Positions 18,158-27,880 are shown, numbered from the stretch's first letter. The stretch: 64,000 bases of DNA from Bacteroidota bacterium (GCA_018829465.1 JAHJTN010000019.1:186001-250000); one strand, 5' to 3'. The notes: generated from the sequence alone by a model not told the origin. Translations and numbers: made by a program.

Positions 18158-19402
18158 ATGACAAACGATCAATTACTCGCTTTGGCAGAGGCTTTTGGAA
18201 ATCCACTATACGTTTACGACAGTAAGAAAATAACTTCTCAATACAACAGACTGACAAATGCCTTCAAAGGTGTTAAAAATTTGAGAGTTAACTACGCCGT
18301 CAAGGCCTTGTCAAACATTTCGGTACTCAAGCTCTTCAACACTTTAGGCAGTGGGCTCGATACGGTTTCCATCCAAGAGGTGCAATTGGGTATTCATGCA
18401 GGTTTTTTGCCCGAAAAAATTATTTATACACCAAATGGGGTTTCGCTTGAAGAGATTGAACAAGTGGCTGCTTTGGGCGTTCAAATAAACATCGACAACC
18501 TCTCAGTTTTGGAGCAATTTGGCGCACGGCATCCGAAAGTACCCGTTTGCATCCGCATCAACCCACATGTAATGGCCGGTGGCAACAGTAAAATTTCTGT
18601 AGGTCATATAGACTCAAAATTCGGTATTTCCATACATCAGATGCCGCATTTGTTGCGCATTATAGAAAATACAAAAATGAACATCAACGGTATTCACATG
18701 CATACCGGTTCGGATATACTAGATATAGAAGTATTTTTATACGCTTCCGAAATTTTGTTTGAAGCGGCTAAAAACTTCAAAAACCTCGAGTTTATTGATT
18801 TTGGCAGTGGTTTTAAAGTCCCTTATAAAGATGGCGATATTGAAACCAACGTGGAGGAATTGGGTGAAAAACTCACGGCTCGTTTCAACAACTTTTGCCA
18901 AGAATACGGCAAAGAACTGGTGCTCGCATTCGAGCCCGGAAAATTTTTGGTCAGCCAAGCCGGCTACTTTTTGGCCAAAGTGAATGTGGTCAAGCAAACC
19001 ACCTCTACCGTTTTTGCACAAATAGAATCTGGCTTCAACCACCTTATTCGTCCTATGTTTTACAACGCCCAACACCGCATCGAGAACCTTTCGAACCCCG
19101 AAGGACGAGACCGATTTTATTCCGTGGTGGGATATATATGTGAGACAGATACATTTGCCAGCAACCGCAGAATTGCTGAGATCAAAGAAGGAGACATTCT
19201 TTGTTTTTACAATGCCGGTGCTTACTGCTTTACCATGGCGTCTAACTACAACTCGCGCTACCGACCTGCGGAAGTGCTGTGGCACAACAACCAAGGACAT
19301 CTCATCACCAAAAGAGAAACTTTCGAAGATCTGATTCGCAATCAAATTCCTATTGATTTTTCTGAAATTTCAGCTAAAAAAACGGCCAAATCACAGGCCT
19401 AA
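18158..19402 (+). CDS. lysA: diaminopimelate decarboxylase
   Basis: 414 residues of the fold-III PLP decarboxylase family, catalysing the last step of lysine synthesis from meso-diaminopimelate. The PLP lysine is Lys49 in NYAVKAL; further family blocks are VCIRINPHV, HMHTGSDI, FIDFGSGFKVPY (phosphate-binding glycine loop) and ICETDTFASNR with the substrate-contacting Cys. Length is typical. It is monocistronic, with a TAACTTTG -7 box about 17 nt before the ATG. Confidence 0.95.
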   Translation: MTNDQLLALAEAFGNPLYVYDSKKITSQYNRLTNAFKGVKNLRVNYAVKALSNISVLKLFNTLGSGLDTVSIQEVQLGIHAGFLPEKIIYTPNGVSLEEIEQVAALGVQINIDNLSVLEQFGARHPKVPVCIRINPHVMAGGNSKISVGHIDSKFGISIHQMPHLLRIIENTKMNINGIHMHTGSDILDIEVFLYASEILFEAAKNFKNLEFIDFGSGFKVPYKDGDIETNVEELGEKLTARFNNFCQEYGKELVLAFEPGKFLVSQAGYFLAKVNVVKQTTSTVFAQIESGFNHLIRPMFYNAQHRIENLSNPEGRDRFYSVVGYICETDTFASNRRIAEIKEGDILCFYNAGAYCFTMASNYNSRYRPAEVLWHNNQGHLITKRETFEDLIRNQIPIDFSEISAKKTAKSQA

Positions 19403-19469
19403 GTGTGATACATTTTGATGAAGCAAACCACTTGTTGAAGTGATTACTTCGCAATAGTTGTTGCCTTTT

Positions 19470-19501
19470 TTGCTTAGCGGTTAAAAAAAATGATAACTTT
19501 A
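19470..19501 (+). promoter_or_regulatory. promoter for the serine hydrolase lipoprotein gene
   Basis: TTG (19470-19472), 21 nt spacer, TAACTTTA (19494-19501); one mismatch from the -7 consensus. The ATG is 20 nt downstream. Confidence 0.5.
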
Positions 19502-19521
19502 GGCACATCAAATCAACTGTC

Positions 19522-20655
19522 ATGCGACTCCTTCTTATCTGCTTTTTGTTGCTGCTCACGGCATGCCAAACCGAAAATCAAAACCCAATTGAGGCCATCT
19601 TGGCGGCAAATCCGGATTTAGCTGAAATTGCCCAAAATTCTAAATACGAAGTACAGATTTTGTATTCGGACATTATTCGCCAAGGCGATTCTGTCTCATT
19701 TAAAGATTACAGCTTCCGGCTCGATGCCGACCAATATTACTATCCTGCCAGTACCGTAAAAATGCCGGTTGCAGTACTGGCTTTGGAAAAGCTCAAACTT
19801 TTGCGACAGTCGGGTATTGAAATGCACCGCGAAACGCCTTATATCATTAATGGCGATACCGTTTCATCAAATATTGCCACAGATGTTTCTGAAATTTTTG
19901 CCGTGAGCGACAACAGTGCATTTAACAGACTCTACGAATTTTTGGGGCGCGATGAAATCAACCAAAAACTTCATGAAAAAGGGATATTTCCTGTTCGAAT
20001 TTCACATCGATTGTCCGTACCCAATTCGGCTGTTGACACTACCAAAACCTTACTCTTTTTTACATCCGATAGTACTTTTTATCCAAATTTGGAGGTAATT
20101 GACAGTCCTATACAAAAACTCGATTATTTGAAAAATCAGCAAAAAGGTATCGGCTTTTACGCTGCAGATTCGCTTGTAAACACACCCTTCGATTTTTCGT
20201 TAAAAAATTATTATCCGTTACAATCGGCACACGAAACCTTAAAGAGAATCTTATTTCCAATCGCATTTGCGCCCAACGAACGTTTCGATTTAAGTGAGGA
20301 TGACCACGTTTTTTTGGTCAAGACCATGGCGCAGTTACCTTCGGAGAGCCCGTTTAAAAGTTACGACCCTGAAATGTATTATGACAGTTATGTAAAATTC
20401 CTCATGTTTGGAGATTCCAAAGCGCCGATGCCAAAACACATAAAGGTGTATAATAAAGTAGGAGATGCTTATGGCACACTTACAGACATCGCTTATATTA
20501 AAGATGAAAAAAACGATGTCGAATTTATGCTTTCCGCAACCATTTTGGTGAACAGCAACGATATTTTCAATGACAACACCTACGACTATGACGGCATCGG
20601 ATTTCCATTTTTAGGTAAATTGGGGAGGGCTGTTTATGAGTATAAATTAGATTAA
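19522..20655 (+). CDS. serine hydrolase lipoprotein of the class A beta-lactamase fold
   Basis: 377 residues with a lipoprotein signal peptide (LLLLTAC, lipobox Cys at about 15). The active-site SxxK is STVK at residues 77-80 and the SDN motif is at 129-131, as in class A beta-lactamases. The third motif KTG appears as KVG (in NKVGDAYG). The mature body is longer than a typical class A enzyme (about 270 residues). Flavobacterial relatives of this size are usually called serine hydrolases; true beta-lactam hydrolysis is doubtful. It ends with a 4-bp convergent overlap with the next gene. Confidence 0.8.
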   Translation: MRLLLICFLLLLTACQTENQNPIEAILAANPDLAEIAQNSKYEVQILYSDIIRQGDSVSFKDYSFRLDADQYYYPASTVKMPVAVLALEKLKLLRQSGIEMHRETPYIINGDTVSSNIATDVSEIFAVSDNSAFNRLYEFLGRDEINQKLHEKGIFPVRISHRLSVPNSAVDTTKTLLFFTSDSTFYPNLEVIDSPIQKLDYLKNQQKGIGFYAADSLVNTPFDFSLKNYYPLQSAHETLKRILFPIAFAPNERFDLSEDDHVFLVKTMAQLPSESPFKSYDPEMYYDSYVKFLMFGDSKAPMPKHIKVYNKVGDAYGTLTDIAYIKDEKNDVEFMLSATILVNSNDIFNDNTYDYDGIGFPFLGKLGRAVYEYKLD

Positions 20656-21596
20656 AACAAGGCTACTTCTCGCTTTGCCTTTTCAAAATCAATTACTATC
20701 TCATTAACAATTTCAGCAGCAGGTAAAATATTGTGTATAAGTCCGGCAATTTGCCCGATTTCGAGTTCGCCTTCTTCCCAATCGCCTTCAAAGATTCCTT
20801 TTTTGGCACGGCCGCGGCCCAATAGCGCCCTGAGTTCCTCCGCCGAAGCACCGTTTTGATAAGCCGTCTGTACTTTTTCGTAAAAAGGGTTTTTTAGCAA
20901 CCGAACCGGTGTGATTTCTTTGAGCGTCAACACCGTATCTCCGTCTTGTGCTTCCACTACTTTTTGTTTGAAATGCTGGTGAGACGAAGCCTCTTCGCTG
21001 GCCACAAACCTACTTCCGATTTGCACCCCGTCGGCACCCAACACCATAGCGGCCAACATGCCTCTGCCGGTGGCAATGCCGCCCGCAGCAATGAGTGGGA
21101 TGTGTATTTTTTCTTTAACCATAGGGATTAACGCAAAAGTGGTCGTTTCTTCCCTGCCGTTGTGCCCACCGGCTTCAAAACCTTCGGCTACTACCGCATC
21201 TACTCCAGCTTCCTGGGCTTTTAGGGCAAACTTTACACTGCTCACCACATGGACTACGATGATGCCTTGTTTCTTTAAAAAGGGTGTCCATGTTTTGGGA
21301 TTGCCCGCAGAGGTAAACACAATCTTTACACCTTCGTCCACTATAATTTGCATGATTTTATCCAAATCCGGATACAACATGGGTACGTTTACGCCGAAAG
21401 GTTTGTCGGTAGCATTTTGGCATTTTAGGATGTGTTCGCGCAGTACTTCAGGATACATAGATCCGGCACCGATTAAGCCCAAACCACCGGCATTGCTCAC
21501 CGCCGAAGCCAATTTCCAACCGCTGGTCCAGACCATACCGGCCTGTACAATCGGATGTTGGATGCCAAACAGTTTAACTATGCGATTGGTTTTCAT
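20652..21596 (-). CDS. nitronate monooxygenase / FabK-like FMN enzyme
   Basis: 314 residues of the FMN-dependent TIM-barrel family shared by 2-nitropropane dioxygenases and the enoyl-ACP reductase FabK. Signatures: IVQAGMVWTSG at the start, GGLGLIGAGSM, VVAEGFEAGGHNG and the phosphate-binding AAGGIATGRGMLAAMVLGA. Which of the two activities it has cannot be decided from sequence alone. Its ATG lies inside the terminal unit of a degenerate repeat array, like that of the ypdA gene. Confidence 0.82.
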   Translation of the reverse strand: MKTNRIVKLFGIQHPIVQAGMVWTSGWKLASAVSNAGGLGLIGAGSMYPEVLREHILKCQNATDKPFGVNVPMLYPDLDKIMQIIVDEGVKIVFTSAGNPKTWTPFLKKQGIIVVHVVSSVKFALKAQEAGVDAVVAEGFEAGGHNGREETTTFALIPMVKEKIHIPLIAAGGIATGRGMLAAMVLGADGVQIGSRFVASEEASSHQHFKQKVVEAQDGDTVLTLKEITPVRLLKNPFYEKVQTAYQNGASAEELRALLGRGRAKKGIFEGDWEEGELEIGQIAGLIHNILPAAEIVNEIVIDFEKAKREVALF

Positions 21597-21965
21597 CTGT
21601 ATATAATTATTGTTTTTTAATCGGACAGATGGAACAACCTAATTAATCATGCCCCTGTATGGAAATTTTTCACATAGGTGTTTCATCTGTTTATTTTATC
21701 TATTTTTATCGGTCAGATGGAACTCGCTAATAATCATTCTCTTGTGTGTTACACTTTTTAGCATGGCTCGTTTCATCTGTTTATATTATTTATTTTCAAC
21801 GGTCACACGGAACGCGCTATGATAGTCACCCTCTTGTTTTTCAATATTTTGGACAAGGGTTTATTGTATCAATTTAACCCGAAAGCTATTTCTTTTAAAC
21901 CGTACAGGTTATTAAAAACTGTAAGGTATTATCTTGTCTGCAAAATGGTTACAAGGGTGTTTCAT
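21597..21965 (-). repeat. degenerate array of the ypdA-type palindromic mini-ORF element (about four copies)
   Basis: Diverged copies of the element found upstream of ypdA fill the whole 365 bp between the subtilase stop and the nitronate monooxygenase start. Palindromic cores are at 21629-21686, 21717-21776, about 21807-21867 (start codon lost) and about 21912-21965. Minus-strand mini-frames are 21686-21639 (MKHLCEKFPYRGMIN), 21776-21696 (MKRAMLKSVTHKRMIISEFH...) and 21965-21912 (MKHPCNHFADKIIPYSF). The last one's ATG overlaps the subtilase TGA. Copies are much less alike than those at ypdA, implying an older array. Confidence 0.75.
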
Positions 21966-23575
21966 TTTTTCACAATTTTATAGGTTTTTTCCATACCTGA
22001 AAGTCCAATTTTAGCCAGGTACAATCCGTTTGGCAGGTGTGATACGTCCACTGACAAAGATGGATTGTTAAAATTTTGACTCAGCATAAGCCTTCCCAAC
22101 ATATCAAAAATTTGAAGATTATTAGTTCCGGAAAAACCCAATTGAATATTGAGTAGATCATCAAATGGATTTGGAAAGAGTTTTATCTGCGAATTGTTAA
22201 ATTCGGCAAGCGAGAGTGTTTGTAAGGCCGATAAAAAATCAGGGATTCCATAGCCAATATTATTGTTGGGATTGGCAGCATTTGACCCGGATTGTTTTAC
22301 CAAGTCTAACATTTGTGCAGGCGTAATCTGAGGATTGGCTTGCCACAAACTACCTATTGCGCCACTAAGGAGCGGCGCCGAAAAAGAAGTGCCGTTGCTT
22401 GTTACCACGCTGTTGGTTTCGTTCACCAAAACGGTACTCACACCCTGTGCCACAACTTCCGGTTTGATGCGACCGTCTGCCGTGGGGCCTCTTGAACTAA
22501 AACTCGCCAATCCCCCCGAGCTATTGACCGCACCAACAGCCAACACAAAAAGGCCGTCTGCCGGTGCGGTCACAATTTGCCAATTGGAAATATTCCCCGA
22601 GTTTCCTGCCGAGTTTACGACTAACATTCCCTTTTCAAAGGCTATATTGGCACCTTTGGTGATAAAAGCAGTTTGGCCGTCCATATCTGCAGGGGTATAA
22701 TTGTATCGGGATTCATCAAAAACACTGTAGCCCAAAGAGGTATTGAGCAAATCGACACCCAAACTATCTGCACGCTCGGCCGCAGCTACCCAATAAGATT
22801 CTTCCACAGGTGTTTCGGAGAAAATATCTTCCGTACGGAAAAGATAATAGGAAGCGTCAGGAGCAGTTCCTACCAATTGTCCGTCTAAAAAACCGCCCAT
22901 AGCCGACAAAACTTGAGTGCCGTGGTCGTCACCGGTAAAGGCAAAAACATCGGCCGTGCGATCTACAAAATCAAAACCACTTAGTATTTTTCCGGCAACG
23001 CGCAATCGCTGAAAGGCACTTATGGTTTGAACGTTATTAAATCCGCTGTCCATCACACCTATGGTGATGCCTTCGCCTGTAAAATCTTGTTGGTGTAAAG
23101 CATCTACACCCATCATTTGCACCTGGTTGAGGGCCGTTCCGTAATTGAAATTCACTTGTACTTCTTTTATTCTTTGCGCTTTGGCATACTTTTCAAAAGC
23201 AGGCGGAGGCGTATTAAGCTGCCGGTCAGCATATTCTATATGACTCACAAATGGCAATGCCAACAGGGCATCCACATCGGTTTTAAATCCGATAACATGT
23301 GCCATATTAAACCACTTTGATTTGACTTTGACACTGATACCCGGCTGTGCTTTGAGCTGATTGATATAAGCCTCATTCACAGGAACATCCGTTTCCGTGA
23401 TAGGAATTGAAAATTTAATTTTTCTGTTTACCGCCTTTGGAGTCAAGATGGTACTCGGGTTGGCCAAGGCTTGGGACACGTTAGGTTTGTCGGTAAAGTA
23501 AACCCGTGCGTGCTCTTGGGCATAAAGCCCCGTAAACATTAATAAAAAGAGAAAAAGTAATTTTCTTGACATCAT
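21962..23575 (-). CDS. secreted S8 (subtilisin-like) serine protease with T9SS C-terminal sorting domain
   Basis: 537 residues. A signal peptide (MMSRKLLFLFLLMFTGLYAQ) is followed by a propeptide-like region and a subtilase domain with catalytic Asp176 (VMDSGF), His218 (DDHGTQV) and Ser397 (NGTSFSAP). The last 75 residues are a type A T9SS C-terminal domain (KLFPNPFDDLLNIQ, then LPNGLYLAKIG and KTYKIVKK), which directs passage through the outer membrane by the type IX system and is removed afterwards. Its stop codon overlaps the ATG of a repeat-borne mini-frame. Confidence 0.93.
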   Translation of the reverse strand: MMSRKLLFLFLLMFTGLYAQEHARVYFTDKPNVSQALANPSTILTPKAVNRKIKFSIPITETDVPVNEAYINQLKAQPGISVKVKSKWFNMAHVIGFKTDVDALLALPFVSHIEYADRQLNTPPPAFEKYAKAQRIKEVQVNFNYGTALNQVQMMGVDALHQQDFTGEGITIGVMDSGFNNVQTISAFQRLRVAGKILSGFDFVDRTADVFAFTGDDHGTQVLSAMGGFLDGQLVGTAPDASYYLFRTEDIFSETPVEESYWVAAAERADSLGVDLLNTSLGYSVFDESRYNYTPADMDGQTAFITKGANIAFEKGMLVVNSAGNSGNISNWQIVTAPADGLFVLAVGAVNSSGGLASFSSRGPTADGRIKPEVVAQGVSTVLVNETNSVVTSNGTSFSAPLLSGAIGSLWQANPQITPAQMLDLVKQSGSNAANPNNNIGYGIPDFLSALQTLSLAEFNNSQIKLFPNPFDDLLNIQLGFSGTNNLQIFDMLGRLMLSQNFNNPSLSVDVSHLPNGLYLAKIGLSGMEKTYKIVKK

Positions 23576-23679
23576 ATTGTAATTGTTTTCACTGCCTCAT
23601 CATCAATAAAACCAACGGAAATAATCCACATCATGGTTTGAAATCAGACTAAAGCACTTTTCAAAATTACAAAACCATT

Positions 23680-24882
23680 TCAAGAAATCACACCCGAGCC
23701 TAATAATTCGTCATCGTGATGCCAGGCGACAAACTGTCCGGGCGTGGCTGCGGATTGTGGTGTGTCAAAATCTACATAAAGACCTTGCTCAAAAGCGTAG
23801 AGGATCGCTTTTTGAGAAGGCTGTCTGTATCGAATTTTTGCGGTTACTTCTCTCGACTGTCCGGGTTGGAGTTTTAAATCTTGACGAATCCAATGCACAT
23901 CTTGTTGTGGAACAAAAATGGTTTTCATAAAAAGTCCGGGATGTGATTTTCCTTGCCCGACGTAAATCACATTCTCAACCACATCGGTCTGTATGACAAA
24001 TAAAGGTTCGACCTTGCCACCAACCTGTAAGCCTTTACGTTGGCCGATGGTAAAAAAATGAGCGCCGTTGTGCGTTCCGACAACTTTACCGTTTGATGTT
24101 GAATATTTTATCCGCGCGGCTTGTTTTGCCAATTTTTCTTCAAGACTATCTACTGTTTCAGAATTGGGTAGATAAAAATTGGCGTCAGATTCGATTTCAA
24201 TAATTTGACCGGTTTTGGGTTCTAATTTTTGTTGAAGAAAATCGGGAAGATGCACTTTGCCTACAAAGCACAAGCCTTGTGAATCCTTTTTCCCGGCTGT
24301 AACCAAGTCATGCGTAGCAGCGAGTGCCCGCACCTCTGATTTTTGCAATTCGCCTATGGGAAACAGCGTTTTGGCCAGTTGTTCTTGCGATAATTGACAA
24401 AGAAAATATGATTGATCTTTGTTGGGATCTTTACCTGACAACAACCTAAACACCTGCTTGCCATCAATTTCTATAGTGTCTTTTCGGCAATAGTGTCCGG
24501 TAGCTACAAAATCTGCCCCCAAACTCAAGGCGATGTTCATAAACACATCAAATTTGATTTCACGATTGCAAAGCACATCGGGGTTTGGCGTGCGCCCCGA
24601 TTCATACTCGTGAAACATATAATCGACAATTCTTTTTTTATACACTTCGCTCAAATCGACCGTTTGAAAAGGAATACCCAATTTTTCGGCTACCAATAAG
24701 GCATCATTGCTGTCTTCGAGCCAAGGACATTCATCGGAAATGGTCACCGTATCATCGTGCCAGTTTTTCATAAACAAGCCTATCACTTCGTAGCCTTGCT
24801 GCTTCAACAACAATGCAGCTACGCTAGAATCGACACCACCGGAAAGACCTACGACTACTTTTTTCACTAAATTTTTTGGCAA
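23680..24882 (-). CDS. mnmA: tRNA-specific 2-thiouridylase
   Basis: 400 residues. The PP-loop GLSGGVDSS is at about 12-20, the two catalytic cysteines are in VLCNREIKF and GLCFVGKV, and the central domain has FTIGQRKGL. It thiolates U34 in tRNA-Lys, -Glu and -Gln using sulfur passed through a relay. Length and motif order match MnmA throughout. It is a single-gene unit divergent from idi. Confidence 0.95.
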   Translation of the reverse strand: MPKNLVKKVVVGLSGGVDSSVAALLLKQQGYEVIGLFMKNWHDDTVTISDECPWLEDSNDALLVAEKLGIPFQTVDLSEVYKKRIVDYMFHEYESGRTPNPDVLCNREIKFDVFMNIALSLGADFVATGHYCRKDTIEIDGKQVFRLLSGKDPNKDQSYFLCQLSQEQLAKTLFPIGELQKSEVRALAATHDLVTAGKKDSQGLCFVGKVHLPDFLQQKLEPKTGQIIEIESDANFYLPNSETVDSLEEKLAKQAARIKYSTSNGKVVGTHNGAHFFTIGQRKGLQVGGKVEPLFVIQTDVVENVIYVGQGKSHPGLFMKTIFVPQQDVHWIRQDLKLQPGQSREVTAKIRYRQPSQKAILYAFEQGLYVDFDTPQSAATPGQFVAWHHDDELLGSGVIS

Positions 24883-24997
24883 ATTTACGTTTTTTAAAAT
24901 TTAATTAATGCCGCACCCATGGGTTTAAAAAATTCACTGCGCCACTTTTTGGAAGCGTTTGTGTAAATTTGCATATCGATTAGATAAAAAAACACGC

Positions 24998-25531
24998 ATG
25001 CAAGAAGAAAAAGTCATTCTGGTCAACGAACTTGACGAACCTATAGGATTGATGCCAAAGCTGGAAGCACATGAAAAAGCCCTGCTACACCGCGCTTTTT
25101 CCGTCTTTGTGCTGAATGAAAAAGGTGAAATTATGCTTCAGCAGCGCGCCTTGGGGAAATACCACTCACCCGGTCTTTGGACGAATACTTGCTGTAGCCA
25201 TCAAAGAGCCGGAGAGGAAAATGTGGAAGCCGGCAAACGCAGGTTGATGGAAGAAATGGGCTTTCAAACCGATCTTACCGAGCTTTTTTCATTTATTTAC
25301 AAAGCACCATTTGACAACGGATTAACAGAGCACGAATTTGACCATGTGATGATAGGACAATACGATAAAGAACCGGTCATCAACCCTAATGAGGTAGCGT
25401 CTTGGAAGTGGATGTCGGTTGAAGCTGTCAAATCGGATATCAAATTACAACCGGAAATATACACTGCTTGGTTCAAAATCATCTTTGATCAATTTTACAA
25501 CCACCTGTCCAAACACATCACAAAATCATGA
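24998..25531 (+). CDS. idi: isopentenyl-diphosphate delta-isomerase, type 1
   Basis: 177 residues of the Nudix-fold type 1 isomerase, converting IPP to DMAPP for isoprenoids (quinones, carotenoids). The catalytic Cys is in TNTCCSHQR; the Nudix-like stretch is AGKRRLMEEMGF and a Glu-rich metal site follows (EHEFDHV). The ATG at 24998 (MQEEKVILVNE) is chosen over an upstream TTG. A TAAATTTG -7 box is at 24964-24971. It is the first gene of an overlapping operon with the pterin synthase, bcp and manA. Confidence 0.94.
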   Translation: MQEEKVILVNELDEPIGLMPKLEAHEKALLHRAFSVFVLNEKGEIMLQQRALGKYHSPGLWTNTCCSHQRAGEENVEAGKRRLMEEMGFQTDLTELFSFIYKAPFDNGLTEHEFDHVMIGQYDKEPVINPNEVASWKWMSVEAVKSDIKLQPEIYTAWFKIIFDQFYNHLSKHITKS

Positions 25532-25935
25532 CTACGGTTCACCGAAAGGCACATTTCAACGCAGCACATCGACTTTTTAGACCCGATTGGGATGACGCCA
25601 AAAATGCGGAAATATTTGGCAAATGCAGTAACCCCAACTACCACGGACACAACTACGAGTTGGTTGTGCATGTGACGGGCGATATAGACCCCGAAACCGG
25701 TTTTGTGATAGATATGAAAATTCTCAAACAAATTATCTACGAAGAGGTAGAAGTTGCTTTTGATCATAAAAACTTAAACGTGGAAGTTGCCGAGTTTAGA
25801 AACTTGAATCCGACCGCTGAGAATATTGCCAAGGTGATTTGGCATAAAATCAGAAAAAAGTTAGATCGTGCTTTGACCCTCTCTGTGACCCTCTATGAAA
25901 CACCACGCAATTTTGTAACCTACACCGAAAACTGA
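25528..25935 (+). CDS. 6-pyruvoyltetrahydropterin/6-carboxytetrahydropterin synthase-family protein
   Basis: 135 residues of the PTPS/QueD fold. Zinc ligands are His in FNAAHRL and the HGH pair in YHGHNYEL; the catalytic Cys is in GKCSNPN. EDHKNLN-type sequence (AFDHKNLN) and a late PTAENIAKVIW with the substrate Glu are also present. It overlaps idi by ATGA and bcp by one base, so translation is coupled. A second, more divergent paralogue is at 60443-60895, so one may serve queuosine and the other tetrahydropterin; which is which is not clear. Confidence 0.88.
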   Translation: MTTVHRKAHFNAAHRLFRPDWDDAKNAEIFGKCSNPNYHGHNYELVVHVTGDIDPETGFVIDMKILKQIIYEEVEVAFDHKNLNVEVAEFRNLNPTAENIAKVIWHKIRKKLDRALTLSVTLYETPRNFVTYTEN

Positions 25936-26396
25936 TGCCATTACGAAAAGGAGATTTGTTTCCCGATTTTTCTTTAACCGACCAGCACGGATCCGTTTTT
26001 CAGTTGAAAGATTGGGTGGGTCAAAAAATTTTAGTCATTTATTTTTATCCCAAAGATTATACGCCCGGCTGTACTAAAGAGGCCTGTTCATTTCGCGATC
26101 AGTACACCGTTTTTCAAACAGCGGGTGCCGAAGTGATTGGCATCAGTGACGACACGACAGACAAGCACAAAAAATTTGCAAATACCTATCAACTCCCCTT
26201 TCGGCTTTTGGCCGATGAAGGCGGAAAACTGCGAAAGAAAATTGGTATTCCCACAGATCTCTTTGGTCTGATTCCCGGCAGGGCCACTTTTGTGATTGAT
26301 CTCGAGGGATACATTGCGATGGCATTTAAAAGCATGAATGCCACACAACACATTCGTCAAGCTATTAAAACCATCGAACAACTTCAACAAAAATGA
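25935..26396 (+). CDS. bcp: thioredoxin-dependent peroxiredoxin, BCP/PrxQ type
   Basis: 153 residues. The peroxidatic Cys46 and resolving Cys51 are in TPGCTKEACSF, the classic PrxQ/BCP spacing, preceded by YFYPKD. It reduces hydroperoxides in the cytoplasm using thioredoxin. No signal peptide. Its start and stop overlap the neighbouring genes, placing it firmly in the idi-pterin-manA operon. Confidence 0.94.
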   Translation: MPLRKGDLFPDFSLTDQHGSVFQLKDWVGQKILVIYFYPKDYTPGCTKEACSFRDQYTVFQTAGAEVIGISDDTTDKHKKFANTYQLPFRLLADEGGKLRKKIGIPTDLFGLIPGRATFVIDLEGYIAMAFKSMNATQHIRQAIKTIEQLQQK

Positions 26397-27361
26397 AAGT
26401 ATATCCCTTGCGCTTCCAGCCTATTTTTAAAGAAAGACTTTGGGGCGGACAAAAATTAAAAACGGTTTTACAGAAAAACATCCCATACGGTGCGATTGGA
26501 GAAAGCTGGGAATTATCGGATGTAGAAGGTGATGTGTCTGTAATAGACAACGGCTTTCTAAAAGGTAAAACACTGCGAGAAGCGCTCAACACCTGGGGAG
26601 CCGAATTGTTGGGAAGTCGAAATTTTAAAAAGTTTGGATACAGCTTTCCGCTTTTGATCAAATTTATCGATGCCCAGCAAGATTTATCCATCCAAGTACA
26701 TCCGGACGATGCTTTGGCGCAAAAAAGACATGCTTGCAACGGGAAAACCGAGATGTGGTATGTGATGCAAGCAGCACCCGATGCAAAGCTAATTGTCGGT
26801 TTTAACCGAGAAGTATCAAAAGAATTGTACCAAGAAAAGTTGTCTCAAAACAGATTGACAGATTTGATGAATTATGAGCACGTGCAAACGGGCGATACTT
26901 TTTTTATTAAAACCGGAACCATTCACGCCATAGGAGCAGGTGTTTTACTGGCAGAAATCCAACAAACTTCCGACATTACCTATAGGGTATATGATTTTGA
27001 CCGTAAAGATGCGAAGGGCAACACCCGAGAATTGCATACACAAGAAGCTTTGGACGCCATTAATTTTTCCGGTGAAAAAGATTTTTTGGTGGACTATAGT
27101 CGAGCATCCGACAAGCCCAACACGATGGTTGCTTGTCCTTATTTCACCACACTTTACAGGGAAATAGCTAGCGAAACTCACATCGACTTAGGACAAAGAG
27201 ACAGTTTTACCATTTTTTTAGTGGTGTCGGGGCAGGTTGCATTTGTGTTTGACGGCCAACATGAAAAGCTCCAAACAGGCGAAGTCATTCTCGTTCCTGC
27301 AACGGTGAAAAACTTCTATGCAAAAGGGGATAACGCCAAAGTATTAGAGGTTTTTGTCTAG
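26393..27361 (+). CDS. manA: mannose-6-phosphate isomerase, class I
   Basis: 322 residues of the short bacterial class I cupin isomerase, linking fructose 6-phosphate to mannose 6-phosphate for surface polysaccharides. Zinc ligands are visible in SIQVHPDD (His), GKTEMWYV (Glu) and GTIHAIGAG (His), with RVYDFDRKD downstream. It overlaps bcp by ATGA and closes the operon. Confidence 0.94.
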   Translation: MKVYPLRFQPIFKERLWGGQKLKTVLQKNIPYGAIGESWELSDVEGDVSVIDNGFLKGKTLREALNTWGAELLGSRNFKKFGYSFPLLIKFIDAQQDLSIQVHPDDALAQKRHACNGKTEMWYVMQAAPDAKLIVGFNREVSKELYQEKLSQNRLTDLMNYEHVQTGDTFFIKTGTIHAIGAGVLLAEIQQTSDITYRVYDFDRKDAKGNTRELHTQEALDAINFSGEKDFLVDYSRASDKPNTMVACPYFTTLYREIASETHIDLGQRDSFTIFLVVSGQVAFVFDGQHEKLQTGEVILVPATVKNFYAKGDNAKVLEVFV

Positions 27362-27443
27362 TTTTTTTAGTTTTGGCAGGCTCAAAAATATTTCCAAAAG
27401 GTTTATACAGTAAATTGTCATACCTTTGCCAAAAATTTTTGAT

Positions 27444-27713
27444 ATGTCCAGCACACGCGTACTTAAAAAAAACATAAACACTGTATTTGGAGACCTTATT
27501 GAGTCTGCTTATTTGGTGCAATTGTCCCAAGAAAATGTAGCTACCGAAAAAGTAGAAGCCATTGTAGATGAAGCTATTGAAAAATTCGACAGCTTGATTT
27601 CGAAAATCAACCAGAAGGATGTAGCCGAGAAAAAAGCACATTTCAAATCTATCCATCAGGAACTTGAAAAAGCAACCGGCGCACTCGTTGAAAAAATCAA
27701 CCAATTGGCATAA
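27444..27713 (+). CDS. small conserved helical protein, function unknown
   Basis: 89 residues, acidic and fully helical, with a heptad-like pattern (VEAIVDEAIEKFDSLISKI) and no Cys, signal peptide or membrane span. The ATG at 27444 (MSSTRVLKKNIN) is preferred over an upstream TTG, and a TACCTTTG -7 box lies at 27421-27428. I recall similar short proteins near tRNA genes in Flavobacteriaceae but know no function. tRNA-Thr follows 52 bp downstream. Confidence 0.75.
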   Translation: MSSTRVLKKNINTVFGDLIESAYLVQLSQENVATEKVEAIVDEAIEKFDSLISKINQKDVAEKKAHFKSIHQELEKATGALVEKINQLA

Positions 27714-27720
27714 AAAAAAC

Positions 27721-27750
27721 TTGCGAATTTTAAATTCAGTTTTATCTTTG
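27721..27750 (+). promoter_or_regulatory. promoter for tRNA-Thr
   Basis: TTG (27721-27723), 19 nt spacer, TATCTTTG (27743-27750); the mature tRNA begins 16 nt later. Exact fit to the Bacteroidota consensus. Confidence 0.75.
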
Positions 27751-27765
27751 CAACGTTTTTAACAA

Positions 27766-27839
27766 GCCGGCATAGCTCAGTTGGCCAGAGCACGTGATTT
27801 GTAATCTCGGGGTCGTGGGTTCGAATCCCTCTGCCGGCT
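27766..27839 (+). tRNA. tRNA-Thr (anticodon TGT)
   Basis: A 74-nt cloverleaf with perfect acceptor arms GCCGGCA/TGCCGGC, discriminator T, D arm AGCTCAGTTGGCCAGAGC, anticodon loop TTTGTAA (TGT, threonine ACA/ACG) and T arm GTGGGTTCGAATCCCTC. CCA is not encoded. Confidence 0.95.
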
Positions 27840-27850
27840 CAAATCTCTTT

Positions 27851-27880
27851 AAACCTTTCGTTTTTGCGAAAGGTTTTTTT
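27851..27880 (+). terminator. intrinsic terminator of tRNA-Thr
   Basis: AAACCTTTCG, loop TTTTTG, CGAAAGGTTTTTTT: a 10-bp stem with a T-run. The following 28.0 kb region (27881-28179) is AT-rich and shows no gene. Confidence 0.85.
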
